The notes under the pieces: generated by a model
What the model was told of the DNA's origin: nothing
The model's input: only the letters and a program-made list of their open reading frames with translations
Database searches by the model: none
Assembly (NCBI GenBank): GCA_002162925.1
Contig: MABC01000041.1
Coordinates: forward strand, 1-35,450
Direction: 5' to 3'
Source of the DNA: Thalassotalea sp. 42_200_T64
GTDB taxonomy: Bacteria; Pseudomonadota; Gammaproteobacteria; Enterobacterales; Alteromonadaceae
DNA length: 35,450 bases
Position numbers and translations under genes: made by a program
Part shown: in pieces, positions 16,580 through 24,841 of the stretch
How the letters are laid out: the number at the start of each line of letters is the position of its first letter
Numbering within the stretch: the first letter of the stretch is position 1

Positions 16580-18604
16580 ATGAAACTTAACCCCGGACAA
16601 AATGAAGCGAAAAACTACGTTAGTGGTCCTTGCCTGGTGCTCGCTGGCGCTGGCAGTGGTAAAACCGGTGTTATTTGTCAAAAAATCTCTTACCTGATCC
16701 AAGAATGTGACTATAAGGCACGCAATATCGCCGCGGTAACCTTTACCAATAAGGCTGCCCGGGAAATGAAAGAACGCGTCATTAAAATGCTGGGGCGCGA
16801 TTTATCACGGGGCTTAATGGTCTCTACCTTTCATTCTCTTGGTCTCGATATTGTTCGTCGTGAAATAAAAATATTAGGCTTTAAGCCGGGATTTACCTTA
16901 TTTGATGATCAAGATAGCTTAGCGTTATTAAAAGAGCTTAGCGAAAAAGAGCTCGACGGTGATAAAGAATTGCTGTCGCGTTTGCAAAGCTCGATCTCTA
17001 ATTGGAAAAATGACCTGTTACTACCCGAGCAAGTGTTAAAGGTAGTCCGTGGCGCGGATGAAGTATTATTTGCCGAGTTTTATCAACGTTATCACCAAAA
17101 TATGCGGGCGTATAATGCGCTGGATTTTGATGACTTGATCATGATCCCAACACTGTTATTACGCAACTTTGAAGAAGTGCGGTTGCGTTGGCAGAAAAAA
17201 ATCCAATATTTGCTGGTGGATGAATATCAAGATACCAACACCAGCCAATACGAGCTGGTAAAGAATTTAGTGGGTGAGCGCGCGCGCCTAACTGTGGTGG
17301 GCGATGATGATCAATCGATATATTCATGGCGTGGCGCGAAACCGCAAAACCTGGTGCTGCTTGGTGAAGACTACCCGCAGTTGAAATTAATAAAACTGGA
17401 ACAAAATTACCGTTCCAGCGGCCGCATCTTAAAATGTGCCAACATTCTGATCGCCAACAATCCGCATGTTTACGATAAAGCACTGTTTAGTGAGCTTGCT
17501 TATGGTCCAGAATTGCGAGTGATAAAAACCAAGAATGAAGACCATGAAGCCGAGCGGGTAGCTGGGGAGTTACTGGGGCATCGATTTTTAAACAAAAGTA
17601 AATTTAAAGATTACGCCATTTTATATCGTGGTAATTTTCAATCGCGAGTGATTGAAAAGGTGCTGATGCAGAACCGTATTCCTTATAAAATCAGCGGTGG
17701 TACCTCATTCTTCTCGCGCTCTGAAATTAAAGACATCATGGCCTATCTGCGCCTGGTGGTTAACCCGGATGACGATAATGCGTTTTTGCGTATAGTCAAT
17801 GTGCCAAGGCGTGAAATTGGCCCGGCGACGTTAGAGAAATTGGGTACTTATGCCAATATTCGACAAATCAGTATGTTTGCCGCCAGTTTTGAATTAGGAC
17901 TGGAACAACATTTGACCGGCAGAGGCCTGGCCAATGTGCAGCGCTTTTGCCGAATGATTGTCGAAACCGAAGATAACGCCAACCGTGGCGATACGGCGGC
18001 AGTGCTGCGCAGTTTTATTCAAAGTATCAACTACGAAGATTGGCTTTACGATACATCGCCGAGCACCAAAGCCGCCGAGATGCGAATGAAAAACGTTACT
18101 CAACTGTTTAGCTGGGTAACCGATATGCTTGCTGGCAATGAGCAAGATGAGCCGATGACGCTGGCACAAATCGTCACTCGCTTAACGTTGCGCGATATGA
18201 TGGAGCGTGGCGAAGAAGATGAAGACACAGATCAAGTGCAATTAATGACGTTACACGCCTCTAAAGGTCTGGAGTTTCCTTATGTCTTCTTAATCGGCAT
18301 GGAAGAAGGTATGTTACCCCATCAAACCAGTATTGATGAAGATAACGTTGAAGAAGAACGCCGTTTGGCCTACGTTGGTGTTACCAGAGCAAAACGGGAA
18401 TTAGTTTTCACTTATGCGCAAGAGCGTCGCCAGTATGGTGAAGTGATCCGCACCGAACCCTCACGGTTTTTATACGAAATGCCACAGGACGATTTAGCCT
18501 GGGAGCAAAGTAGTCAACGCAAACAAAGCGCCGTTGAGACTCAAGAAAAAGGCAAGGCCGGTGTTGCCGGCTTAAGAGCTATGCTTAACGCCAACAAAAA
18601 ATAA
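16580..18604 (+). CDS. rep: ATP-dependent DNA helicase Rep
   Basis: Superfamily 1A 3'-5' helicase that travels with the replisome and clears protein roadblocks. From ATG 16580 the product is 674 residues (E. coli Rep 673), beginning [10 protein letters not shown] like E. coli MRLNPGQQQA; the in-frame extension back to 16484 lacks homology and is rejected. The Q motif NPGQ is followed by Walker [10 protein letters not shown] (21-29), [14 protein letters not shown], Walker [24 protein letters not shown], and the late motifs [18 protein letters not shown] and [14 protein letters not shown]. It is a close homologue of Rep rather than UvrD or PcrA. The ribosome binding site is weak. Confidence 0.96.
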   Translation: MKLNPGQNEAKNYVSGPCLVLAGAGSGKTGVICQKISYLIQECDYKARNIAAVTFTNKAAREMKERVIKMLGRDLSRGLMVSTFHSLGLDIVRREIKILGFKPGFTLFDDQDSLALLKELSEKELDGDKELLSRLQSSISNWKNDLLLPEQVLKVVRGADEVLFAEFYQRYHQNMRAYNALDFDDLIMIPTLLLRNFEEVRLRWQKKIQYLLVDEYQDTNTSQYELVKNLVGERARLTVVGDDDQSIYSWRGAKPQNLVLLGEDYPQLKLIKLEQNYRSSGRILKCANILIANNPHVYDKALFSELAYGPELRVIKTKNEDHEAERVAGELLGHRFLNKSKFKDYAILYRGNFQSRVIEKVLMQNRIPYKISGGTSFFSRSEIKDIMAYLRLVVNPDDDNAFLRIVNVPRREIGPATLEKLGTYANIRQISMFAASFELGLEQHLTGRGLANVQRFCRMIVETEDNANRGDTAAVLRSFIQSINYEDWLYDTSPSTKAAEMRMKNVTQLFSWVTDMLAGNEQDEPMTLAQIVTRLTLRDMMERGEEDEDTDQVQLMTLHASKGLEFPYVFLIGMEEGMLPHQTSIDEDNVEEERRLAYVGVTRAKRELVFTYAQERRQYGEVIRTEPSRFLYEMPQDDLAWEQSSQRKQSAVETQEKGKAGVAGLRAMLNANKK

Positions 18605-18629
18605 TACCAATGCCATTGCTACCTGTAAG

Positions 18630-19679
18630 CTACCAACAAGCGAAATGATCTTCGCTTAATCCAAGAATATTGTTGAGCATAATTTCGTTACCGTCGTTGT
18701 CAATAATCACCCCATTGAAATGCCCGAGATATTGCCGAAAATTACTTTTCAGTAACCAAAGATTAAGACGTTCTTCGCGACTATTTATCGGGGTAAATGT
18801 TAAATCAACCTTCGCGGTTTGAACGCTATGGTGTGCACTGCGGATATGCCAGGGCTGGGTATTGAGTGTGCTGCTGCGCTGGCGCTGAAAATCAAATTGT
18901 ACTGCTGGCAAGTAATGACGCTTGCCATTAAGCCAGAAAACATTTTCACTGTCGCCAGTTTCATTTACCCCCGCGGCTAAATTGAGCCCGATGATACCGA
19001 TATCTGTCTTGGCGTTAATACTGGCCCAGCGCCAACTGGTTTCTCGGCGCATGTAACCCGCTGAAAAATCATAACCGGCCAAGGCGTGGTTTAAATTTTG
19101 TCCTTGCTGGTTAATACTTAACTTACCTGTTACCAGCAAACCATTGTGCTTTTGGGTGTAAGTCCAACCGTTATAACCTGTTGGACTACACATGGCTAAG
19201 GGATCACTTTTGGCGAAAGCAGTTAAGGTGATATCGGCTTGTATATGGCGACTGTTGAGCCGCAACTGCCATTGACCATTTTGGATAACAAAACCAATGT
19301 TATTGGCAGCTGATCCTATCGAGGCAGTACCGTTGTTGGGCGATGCACAGCTGCTATAACCTATACCTGGTGGCCGTAGCCAACTTTGCTCAATGATGGT
19401 GTTGTTGGCGATGTCATAAATATAGATAAAGCCATTGGCTAAATAACGAATGTCGGCAATGGCGACACCAATGATGTATTTTGCCGTATTAATACTGACG
19501 AATTGAAATTGTTTGTAGTGAAAGTGTTTACTGAGCTTACCGGCTGGTTTATCCATACAATCAAAATAGCGAAACTGATTTAGCGCTAAATGCTTAATCG
19601 GGCGATCAAATTGGCCAAATTGCGGCAGACCATCACTATTCATTAAGCAAAATGGTAAGTGGCTAGTATCGGCTTCCAT
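18630..19679 (-). CDS. DUF2804 domain-containing protein
   Basis: A 349-residue protein that fits DUF2804. It has YNGWTYTQKHNGLLVTG, ETSWRWASINAK, IGLNLAAGVNETGDSENVFWLNGK and a C-terminal GHFNGVI. The function of this family is unknown. The fold resembles lipocalin-like hydroxyneurosterone/carotenoid-type barrels, but I would not assign a substrate. No signal peptide or membrane segment is evident. ATG 19679 follows AAGAGATACTGC. It is convergent with rep. An 8-bp tandem repeat array lies about 90 bases upstream and may sit in its promoter region. Confidence 0.8.
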   Translation of the reverse strand: MEADTSHLPFCLMNSDGLPQFGQFDRPIKHLALNQFRYFDCMDKPAGKLSKHFHYKQFQFVSINTAKYIIGVAIADIRYLANGFIYIYDIANNTIIEQSWLRPPGIGYSSCASPNNGTASIGSAANNIGFVIQNGQWQLRLNSRHIQADITLTAFAKSDPLAMCSPTGYNGWTYTQKHNGLLVTGKLSINQQGQNLNHALAGYDFSAGYMRRETSWRWASINAKTDIGIIGLNLAAGVNETGDSENVFWLNGKRHYLPAVQFDFQRQRSSTLNTQPWHIRSAHHSVQTAKVDLTFTPINSREERLNLWLLKSNFRQYLGHFNGVIIDNDGNEIMLNNILGLSEDHFACW

Positions 19680-19767
19680 GCAGTATCTCTTTTGTTATTT
19701 AATCAAATTGGTATTACAGCAATTACTTTACCTTGTAACGGGTAAAGATAAAAGCAGCATAATAATC

Positions 19768-19855
19768 AAGGAGTCAAGGAGTCAAGGAGTCAAGGAGTCA
19801 AGGAGTCAAGGAATCAAGGAGTCAAGGAGTCAAGGAATCAAGGAGTCAAGGAGTC
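19768..19855 (+). repeat. Eleven-copy tandem repeat of AAGGAGTC
   Basis: Exact 8-bp units run without interruption for 88 bases. Units 6 and 9 are AAGGAATC and the other nine are AAGGAGTC. Three units make 24 bases, so in the + frame it reads as an 8-residue repeat (KESRSQG plus Val or Ile), but that ORF (19678-19902) has no ribosome binding site and overlaps the start of the DUF2804 gene. The array is about 90 bases upstream of that gene. It is a likely variable-number locus. Confidence 0.9.
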
Positions 19856-19987
19856 AAAGTGTATGGTTGAAAGTCATAAGTCGAATAAAACTGGACTTTT
19901 AGCGCTTTAATTGAAATAAGTGTTTACTTTTTATACAAAGGCGATTAAAGTAGCGCCGTTATCTATTCACGCCTTGTTTATTTAACT

Positions 19988-20014
19988 GATTATCAGCAGT
20001 GATAATCCTTGTTT
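19988..20014 (+). terminator. Candidate hairpin terminator with no clear upstream gene
   Basis: GATTATCA (19988-19995) pairs perfectly with TGATAATC (20000-20007) around GCAG, followed by CTTGTTTTG. The rest of 19903-20206 holds nothing else I can support beyond a small CGAGA/TCTCG hairpin near 20080. No + strand gene is recognised to its left, so its role is unclear. Confidence 0.3.
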
Positions 20015-20206
20015 TGTCTTTCCCTTTCGCAGTCAGTCATCACTTCAAAAATTAAGCTTTATTGTTGTCTGAGTTATCGAGATGCGTCTCGAAATGAGTA
20101 CTTTCCATTAATTAGTACAATTCCAAGTTGATCAAACAATAAAAAGCTTTTCATATTCATGCGCCGTTTTACCTAAGGGTATGGCGCAAATTAAAAGAGT
20201 TTTATT

Positions 20207-20374
20207 ATGTCCTTTAAACATAACGGTAAGATTTATTCGATTAAATCACCAGTACAATCCATTTCGGTCAATAAGCACAATATTGTGGTGACGGATCAAA
20301 AATGTTCACAGTTATTTTCATTTAAAAATGTCAATGAAACCAAGTGTTTCTTAGCCCGGCTAGTGAACGGCTAA
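20207..20374 (+). CDS. Small unrecognised protein, 55 residues
   Basis: ATG 20207 is preceded by AAAAGAG with suitable spacing, and the ORF runs to a TAA at 20374. The product begins MSFKHNGKIYSIKSPVQS, has a beta-strand-like alternation (SISVNKHNIVVTD) and ends FLARLVNG, with two cysteines (33, 47). It has no membrane segment. I do not recognise the family. Its stop codon overlaps the left end of the palindromic element at 20372. It is too short for the usual length cutoff and could be spurious. Confidence 0.4.
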   Translation: MSFKHNGKIYSIKSPVQSISVNKHNIVVTDQKCSQLFSFKNVNETKCFLARLVNG

Positions 20375-20475
20375 TACCAAGTCGTATAAGTTAGAGCTGA
20401 TACCGATTAAAGTAAATGTATAGCCGCTGAGGGGCAATAACTTACTTTAATTGGTGCTATACCAAATTGGTATTA
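20372..20475. repeat. Composite palindromic intergenic element with TAATACCAA ends
   Basis: The outer ends are TAATACCAA (20372-20380) and TTGGTATTA (20467-20475). Inside are arms at 20402-20415 and 20442-20455 (13 of 14 pairs; core ATTAAAGTAA), plus a small palindrome ATACCAAATTGGTAT at 20459-20473. It resembles the 3105-3158 element. Its right end forms the stop codon of the GGDEF-EAL gene. It is probably a small non-coding repeat (MITE-like) acting as a 3' hairpin. Confidence 0.6.
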
Positions 20476-22479
20476 AGCGCAGTGATTGATATCATCAATT
20501 GATTTAGCGTTTTCTACGGCGACTGGTTTACCAATAAAAAATCCCTGTCCAAATTCACAGCCAGCTTCAATGACTTTATCAAGCTGCGCTTGCGATTCAA
20601 TGCCTTCGGCGATTAGCCTGAACCCAAATGATTCCCCTAGGCGGGCCAAACTTTTGGTGAGTTCTAAATTTTTATCATTGGCTCCTAGTGAACGGACAAA
20701 ACATTGATCTAATTTGATAAATTCAAAGGGATAATTATTTAAATAGTTTAATGACGACAAGCCAGAACCATAATCGTCGAGCGCTAATTTTACTCCGGTT
20801 TTTTTGAGTTGTTTTAAATTAATTAATGAATGATCTGGTTGCTGATGAAACGCTTGTTCATTAAATTCAATGATCAGACGCTGTGGTTCAACAAAATTTT
20901 GTAGCACCAACTGGCTTAGTTGCTGCATGGATTTGTTTTGTAGGATATGTTTGCCAGACAAATTAATACTAATAAAAACATGATTTAACTTACCTTCATT
21001 ATCCCAAATGGTTAATTGCTTGGCCACGCTGGTCAATACCCAATTTTCAATAGCGATGATAAGACCGGTTTCTTCTGCAGTAGAGAGAAATTCTGCAGGC
21101 GCTAACAACCCCTTAGTTGGATGCTGCCAACGTAACAAAGCTTCAAAACCAATGATTTTGTTATGCATTAAATTCGATATTTTTTGGTAATACAAGACAA
21201 ACTCATTGTTTAACACCGCTTGTCGTAAATCTTGCTCTAGGGTTAAGCTGGCTAATAATTCTTCGCGCATACTTTTGGCAAAAAACATCAGACGACCACG
21301 GCCCATAGCTTTTGCCTGATACATGGCGGCATCAGCGTCGCGCAATACTTCGGTGGCATTGGTATAGCTGCGATCACAAATCGCAATGCCGATGCTGGCA
21401 CCTGAGAGTAATTGCTGTCCTTCAATAATGAAAGGCTGCCTTATGGCTTCGATAATACGGCTCGCTATATCTTCAGCGTCATCGGCATGGCTAAGGCTAT
21501 CAAGTAAAATTACAAATTCATCTCCACCCAAGCGTGACAAAATGTCATTACCACGAATACACTCGGCAATGCGGTCGGCAATTTGAATTAACAACAAATC
21601 ACCAATATGATGGCCTAAAGTATCGTTAATTATCTTAAAGCGGTCGATATCGATAAATAACACACCAAAGCGATGGTCAATATGGCGTTGTATGTGCTTG
21701 ATGGCGTGCTTCACTCTGTCGATAAACATTGCCCGGTTAGGCAGTTTGGTTAAGGTGTCATGATGAGCCTCATAGTAAAGTCTTAACTCACTTTGACGAT
21801 GCTGCTCTACCTGTTTACGCAAATTAACATTGCTTTGATGTAAATGCTGGGTTCGGTCAAAAATAATGTCTTCAATGTCTTTGCTATACAGTTTTAATAG
21901 CTCATTGGCGCGAATACGGTGAATGGCGGCAGAAATATGGAGTGCAATAAACTTAATTAATTCCAGATTGATTTTGGTTTGATGGTTGGGGTTGATAAAG
22001 CCTTTGACGCCAATTAAACCAATAGTAAGGCCTTCGACCATTAATGGCGAAGCTAGCCAGACATCAACCAAACGTGTTTTTGGGTTGCGAGTGGGAAACG
22101 CTCTTTTACTGACAGTATTTTCAGTTTCTAAAATGGCGACTTGATCATGGTTAATCAGCACAGGTTTAGCTAAGCTAGTGATAAAATCGACAATGTCGGG
22201 GTTCAGTTGTTGATCTATGGGGGAGCAATTTAACTCATCAATATAAAAGTGATCACCCTGCGGATTATTTGCTTGAGTAAATAATTGAATATAAAGGTTT
22301 TCTGCTGGGAAATAGGTTTGGATGATTTTTTGTAGCGCAGGATAAAAGCAAGACAAATCTGCCACTGAACCACAAAGCTCAGCAAGTTTTAATAAGCCAG
22401 TCTGTACTCGTTTGTTGTTCTTGTATTGCCCTAGGAGCAATTTGAGCTTAATTAGTACGTTACGTTTACTTCCTGCCAT
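20473..22479 (-). CDS. GAF-GGDEF-EAL c-di-GMP signalling protein
   Basis: A probable cytoplasmic bifunctional c-di-GMP enzyme; no membrane segments. From ATG 22479 it has 668 residues; the TTG at 22500 would add 7, but AAGGAA sits between the two, favouring the ATG. A GAF-like sensor spans about 25-190 and a coiled-coil linker (HLHQSNVNLRKQVEQHRQSE) follows. GGDEF is intact at 318-322 in LSRLGGDEFVILLD, and the inhibitory RxxD motif (RGND) is 5 residues before it. EAL is intact (FEALLRWQHP, 445-454), with the metal-site KLALDDYGSG and IKLDQCFVRSL. So both synthesis and hydrolysis are possible on sequence. An 8-bp palindrome lies about 50 bases upstream. Next upstream is the csrC-like RNA on the other strand. 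Confidence 0.9.
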   Translation of the reverse strand: MAGSKRNVLIKLKLLLGQYKNNKRVQTGLLKLAELCGSVADLSCFYPALQKIIQTYFPAENLYIQLFTQANNPQGDHFYIDELNCSPIDQQLNPDIVDFITSLAKPVLINHDQVAILETENTVSKRAFPTRNPKTRLVDVWLASPLMVEGLTIGLIGVKGFINPNHQTKINLELIKFIALHISAAIHRIRANELLKLYSKDIEDIIFDRTQHLHQSNVNLRKQVEQHRQSELRLYYEAHHDTLTKLPNRAMFIDRVKHAIKHIQRHIDHRFGVLFIDIDRFKIINDTLGHHIGDLLLIQIADRIAECIRGNDILSRLGGDEFVILLDSLSHADDAEDIASRIIEAIRQPFIIEGQQLLSGASIGIAICDRSYTNATEVLRDADAAMYQAKAMGRGRLMFFAKSMREELLASLTLEQDLRQAVLNNEFVLYYQKISNLMHNKIIGFEALLRWQHPTKGLLAPAEFLSTAEETGLIIAIENWVLTSVAKQLTIWDNEGKLNHVFISINLSGKHILQNKSMQQLSQLVLQNFVEPQRLIIEFNEQAFHQQPDHSLINLKQLKKTGVKLALDDYGSGLSSLNYLNNYPFEFIKLDQCFVRSLGANDKNLELTKSLARLGESFGFRLIAEGIESQAQLDKVIEAGCEFGQGFFIGKPVAVENAKSIDDINHCA

Positions 22480-22527
22480 CTTGAGTCTTTGTTCCTTCAA
22501 AGTTCGTAAGTCAATATCTTTTAGATG

Positions 22528-22547
22528 ATTTTGACAATAGTCAAAAT
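22528..22547. promoter_or_regulatory. Operator-like palindrome upstream of the GGDEF-EAL gene
   Basis: ATTTTGAC (22528-22535), AATA, GTCAAAAT (22540-22547) is a perfect 8-bp inverted repeat about 50 bases before the GGDEF-EAL start. Its length and spacing suit a dimeric regulator. The regulator is unknown. Confidence 0.4.
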
Positions 22548-22931
22548 GAACTTATAAGTGTAGCAACCAATGGGGTGTTTTCCATGTTTGCCTCAATGAT
22601 AAAGATATATTTTTTAGTATAGCTGAATAAATAGGCTTAAAGCAGAAATAATTACCCTCGACAGGATTATCTCATTGCTAACATTCAAGCCATAACGCCC
22701 TAACCAACCTTGGTAATCGTTATGCCTCGGTTGCTTAGCTATCATCTTTTTACCCCGGAAAATTGAAGAGTGAAAATTAAGTTCAGATATTGCTATTTTA
22801 TTTGTAAGACATTGACCATAGATGTTGGTGTTGTTAGCGGAAAAATCTCCTAAATATAAAATTAAAGTTAATATAAACAACTTGTTACCAGTGTTGCTTA
22901 TTTGTTAATCAATATATTTTTATTCAGTCAA
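22548..22931. other. Intergenic stretch with no supported gene
   Basis: AT-rich DNA between the divergent GGDEF-EAL gene and the csrC-like RNA. A minus-strand ORF at 22614-22880 starts at TTG without a ribosome binding site and has no family features. I see nothing else. It probably holds upstream control sites for the small RNA, but I could not find a clear TGTAAG-N6-CTTACA type UvrY/GacA box. Confidence 0.5.
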
Positions 22932-22959
22932 TTGCATCCATTGCTAACTACAGTAAACT
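22932..22959 (+). promoter_or_regulatory. Candidate promoter of the csrC-like RNA
   Basis: TTGCAT (22932-22937), a 16-base spacer and TAAACT (22954-22959) would start transcription near 22966, just before the first GGA motif. This is based on position and partial consensus only. Confidence 0.35.
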
Positions 22960-22965
22960 TTATCT

Positions 22966-23262
22966 TAGTTACAGGACGTAGCTAATTAGAAATCAAACAT
23001 TGGAAATTTGGTAGGGATGCTATAAGGATAGCTTAACGGATTATTAAGCAGATCAGGAAGATCGTTTAACATTGGATGTGTTACTCGCAAGAGTTTAGGG
23101 ACAAGTCATAAGGTGTCAGGATGACCGAAAAGAAAAAATAACGTACGGAAACGATGCAAAATATAAGGATAGTATTACAAGGATAGGTTCAGGGCTGGAA
23201 TACCAGAACAAAGACAAATGATTTGTCGAAAAGCGATAGGTTTTTACCTATCGTTTTTTTTT
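22966..23262 (+). ncRNA. csrC: CsrB/CsrC-family small RNA (CsrA-sequestering)
   Basis: About 297 nt without a plausible ORF, carrying 13 GGA motifs from 22974 to 23199. Several lie in predicted hairpin loops: GCTAT-AAGG-ATAGC (23019-23032), GATC-AGGAA-GATC (23051-23063), ACA-TTGGA-TGT (23069-23079), GTC-AGGAT-GAC (23115-23125) and CGT-ACGGAA-ACG (23142-23153). This is the hallmark of CsrB, CsrC, RsmY and RsmZ RNAs, which bind many copies of the translational regulator CsrA. It ends in a strong terminator. The position directly upstream of yihI, with hemN further on, matches E. coli csrC (yihA-csrC-yihI-hemN). The start is inferred from the candidate promoter; the end is well set. Confidence 0.85.
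23234..23262 (+). terminator. Rho-independent terminator of the csrC-like RNA
   Basis: The perfect stem CGATAGGT (23234-23241)/ACCTATCG (23246-23253) has a TTTT loop and is followed by nine Ts. No upstream protein gene needs it, which supports a stand-alone RNA gene. Confidence 0.93.
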
Positions 23263-23332
23263 GATCAAAAACTAACAGTTTTGTCGCTATTTGACGTAAA
23301 ATATAAATAATCCATTGTTAAATAAGATTGTT

Positions 23333-23902
23333 ATGAGCAGAAGCAAAAAATCACGTAAACCAGGCCGGATGAAGTCTGCAAGTGCACCCAAAAAGGTAGT
23401 CTTGGAAGAAAAAGAACCGAGAGCTAGGAAGACCTCTGGTAATAAAGCCGGTACCAGACAGCAAGTAGCTAAAGATAATGCAATTAGCAGCGATAATGCC
23501 GCAGCTAAGGATCCCAGAATTGGTAGTAAAAAACCAATTGATTTAGGTATTGTACTAACACCGGTAAAAAAAGCGAAAAAGCAAAAGCAGCCTGCCAAAA
23601 CCCATGTAGCGCCAATTCAAGTGATTGATGATTCAGAAGATTTGGAACAAGAATTATTGACCATTGAAGGTAATGTAGAGTTACAACAGATAGCGGCAAA
23701 AGTTGATAGTGGTGAAGAGGTGTCTGAACAAGAAGCTGAGTTACTTGCAACTTCCCTGGAAAGATACCAGCAACTCATTGACACCTTAGGCTTAGAAAAT
23801 GATGAAGCTAGTGAAGTTAGTGAAGCTACAGAAGAAATTGACCCGGAAGATGAGCTTTGGGATAAATTAGACAGTTCAGATTTATCTGACTTTAAAGAGT
23901 AA
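23333..23902 (+). CDS. yihI: Der GTPase-activating protein YihI
   Basis: YihI stimulates the GTPase Der in ribosome assembly. The 189-residue protein begins MSRSKKSRKPGRMKSA and has a basic, low-complexity N-terminal half, the family core KDPRIGSKKPIDLG (about 60-73), and an acidic C-terminus (LEQELLTIEGN, then DPEDELWDKLDSSDLSDF). ATG 23333 is preferred to the upstream TTG at 23315 because the conserved SRSK start lies there. It follows the csrC-like RNA as in E. coli. Confidence 0.9.
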   Translation: MSRSKKSRKPGRMKSASAPKKVVLEEKEPRARKTSGNKAGTRQQVAKDNAISSDNAAAKDPRIGSKKPIDLGIVLTPVKKAKKQKQPAKTHVAPIQVIDDSEDLEQELLTIEGNVELQQIAAKVDSGEEVSEQEAELLATSLERYQQLIDTLGLENDEASEVSEATEEIDPEDELWDKLDSSDLSDFKE

Positions 23903-23910
23903 ATGTTTTC

Positions 23911-24405
23911 GTGATAACATTACCCATTGTATTACTGTGGTTGGCTGCAGTAGTAATCATCATTCTTGCCGGCTATGCAACACTGTTGATGTTTAAACTT
24001 CATCAACAAAAACAACAGCGCTTATTGACTAGCCAGCAAGAGCAGCAGAAGCAGGTTGCAAGAGATGTTAAAACGGTTAATTCGATAGTATTAATCGCTA
24101 AGGCGATAGATCAAAAGCAGTGTGAGATCTCTGAAGGTTGTTGGCGTTTATCGGTGTTAATTGAATCATTGCCTGAACAAAGTGAACAGTTAAAGATAAA
24201 ATTTCCTGCTATATTTAAGCTATATAGCAAAATCAGCCATATGCCGATCCTTGATGCCCGTAAACAACTTTCTAAAAAAGAAAAGTTAAAACTTGATTTA
24301 GAGCGGATGAAGGTGGAGGAAGAGCTGGAACAGGCGGTATTTGAAGATATCGCTAACCTTGTGCCTTTTGCGCATTCACTGCAACAAATGCTAAATAAAC
24401 AATAA
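23911..24405 (+). CDS. DUF2489 membrane-anchored protein
   Basis: A 164-residue protein from GTG 23911, 8 bases after yihI; the nearby ATG at 23903 is out of frame. It has one N-terminal membrane segment (about 5-27, LPIVLLWLAAVVIIILAGYA), then a glutamine/lysine-rich cytoplasmic coiled coil, a middle block with SEGCWRLSVLIESLP, and a helical tail. This is the DUF2489 pattern, usually found next to yihI in gammaproteobacteria. Function is unknown. It is probably cotranscribed with yihI and the DksA-like gene 18 bases downstream. Confidence 0.8.
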   Translation: MITLPIVLLWLAAVVIIILAGYATLLMFKLHQQKQQRLLTSQQEQQKQVARDVKTVNSIVLIAKAIDQKQCEISEGCWRLSVLIESLPEQSEQLKIKFPAIFKLYSKISHMPILDARKQLSKKEKLKLDLERMKVEEELEQAVFEDIANLVPFAHSLQQMLNKQ

Positions 24406-24423
24406 GAGAAGCGGAGCTGAATT

Positions 24424-24735
24424 ATGTCTGAGCAACTAAAAACAGAATTCACTAAACGAATCATAGCACTTCAAACTCGAGTAGACTCAATCCATGGAGA
24501 TTTTGCCGAAGGTAGAGCTGCTGATTGGTCAGAACAGGCCGGTGAAAGAGAGAATGATGAAGTATTGAATGCGTTAGAATCGGAAGCAAAGATTGAAATA
24601 CAGCAGCTTTCTAATGCGATTACTCGCATTGATAATGGTTCCTATGGGCAATGCTCATCTTGCGGTGAAGATATCGCTATAGCACGATTAAAAGTACAGC
24701 CTGCGGCAACCAAATGCATTGAATGTGCCGATTAG
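24424..24735 (+). CDS. TraR/DksA-family zinc-finger protein
   Basis: A 103-residue relative of DksA, shorter than DksA itself (151). The N-terminal half is a coiled coil with an acidic tip DWSEQAGEREND (34-45); DxxExA resembles the DxxDxA tip by which DksA reaches into the RNA polymerase secondary channel. A four-cysteine zinc finger follows: Cys77, Cys80, Cys98, Cys101 (CSSC...CIEC). It may modulate transcription initiation, with or without ppGpp. AGAAGCGGAG precedes ATG 24424. It is between the DUF2489 gene and hemN. Confidence 0.88.
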   Translation: MSEQLKTEFTKRIIALQTRVDSIHGDFAEGRAADWSEQAGERENDEVLNALESEAKIEIQQLSNAITRIDNGSYGQCSSCGEDIAIARLKVQPAATKCIECAD

Positions 24736-24741
24736 CGGCTA

Positions 24742-24766
24742 TTTAATCTTAGCCCTTAAGATTAAA
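24742..24766 (+). terminator. 10-bp AT-rich hairpin after the DksA-like gene
   Basis: TTTAATCTTA (24742-24751) pairs perfectly with 24757-24766 around GCCCT. There is no T tract. It is probably a transcript 3' end for the yihI cluster, placed just before the hemN control region. Confidence 0.5.
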
Positions 24767-24769
24767 TCA

Positions 24770-24783
24770 TTGCGCTCGATCAA
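24770..24783 (+). promoter_or_regulatory. Degenerate FNR-like box upstream of hemN
   Basis: TTGCG-CTCG-ATCAA matches the FNR/ANR/EtrA consensus TTGAT-N4-ATCAA at 8 of 10 positions and lies about 60 bases before hemN. hemN is a known FNR-class target in several gammaproteobacteria. One half-site is poor, so confidence is modest. Confidence 0.4.
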
Positions 24784-24841
24784 TGTCGCGTAAGCGGAAA
24801 CTCTTTATACTTGCAAACCTTAGTAGAGAAAGGTTTGCACA

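Noticed and set aside
19678..19902. + strand ORF of 74 codons containing the KESRSQG repeats
   Set aside because: No ribosome binding site, it overlaps the start of the DUF2804 gene, and the repeated peptide is a by-product of the 8-bp DNA repeat.
22614..22880. Minus-strand ORF of 88 codons between the GGDEF-EAL gene and the csrC-like RNA
   Set aside because: TTG start without a ribosome binding site and no recognisable features. An internal ATG (43 codons) has a weak GGGG upstream but nothing else in support.
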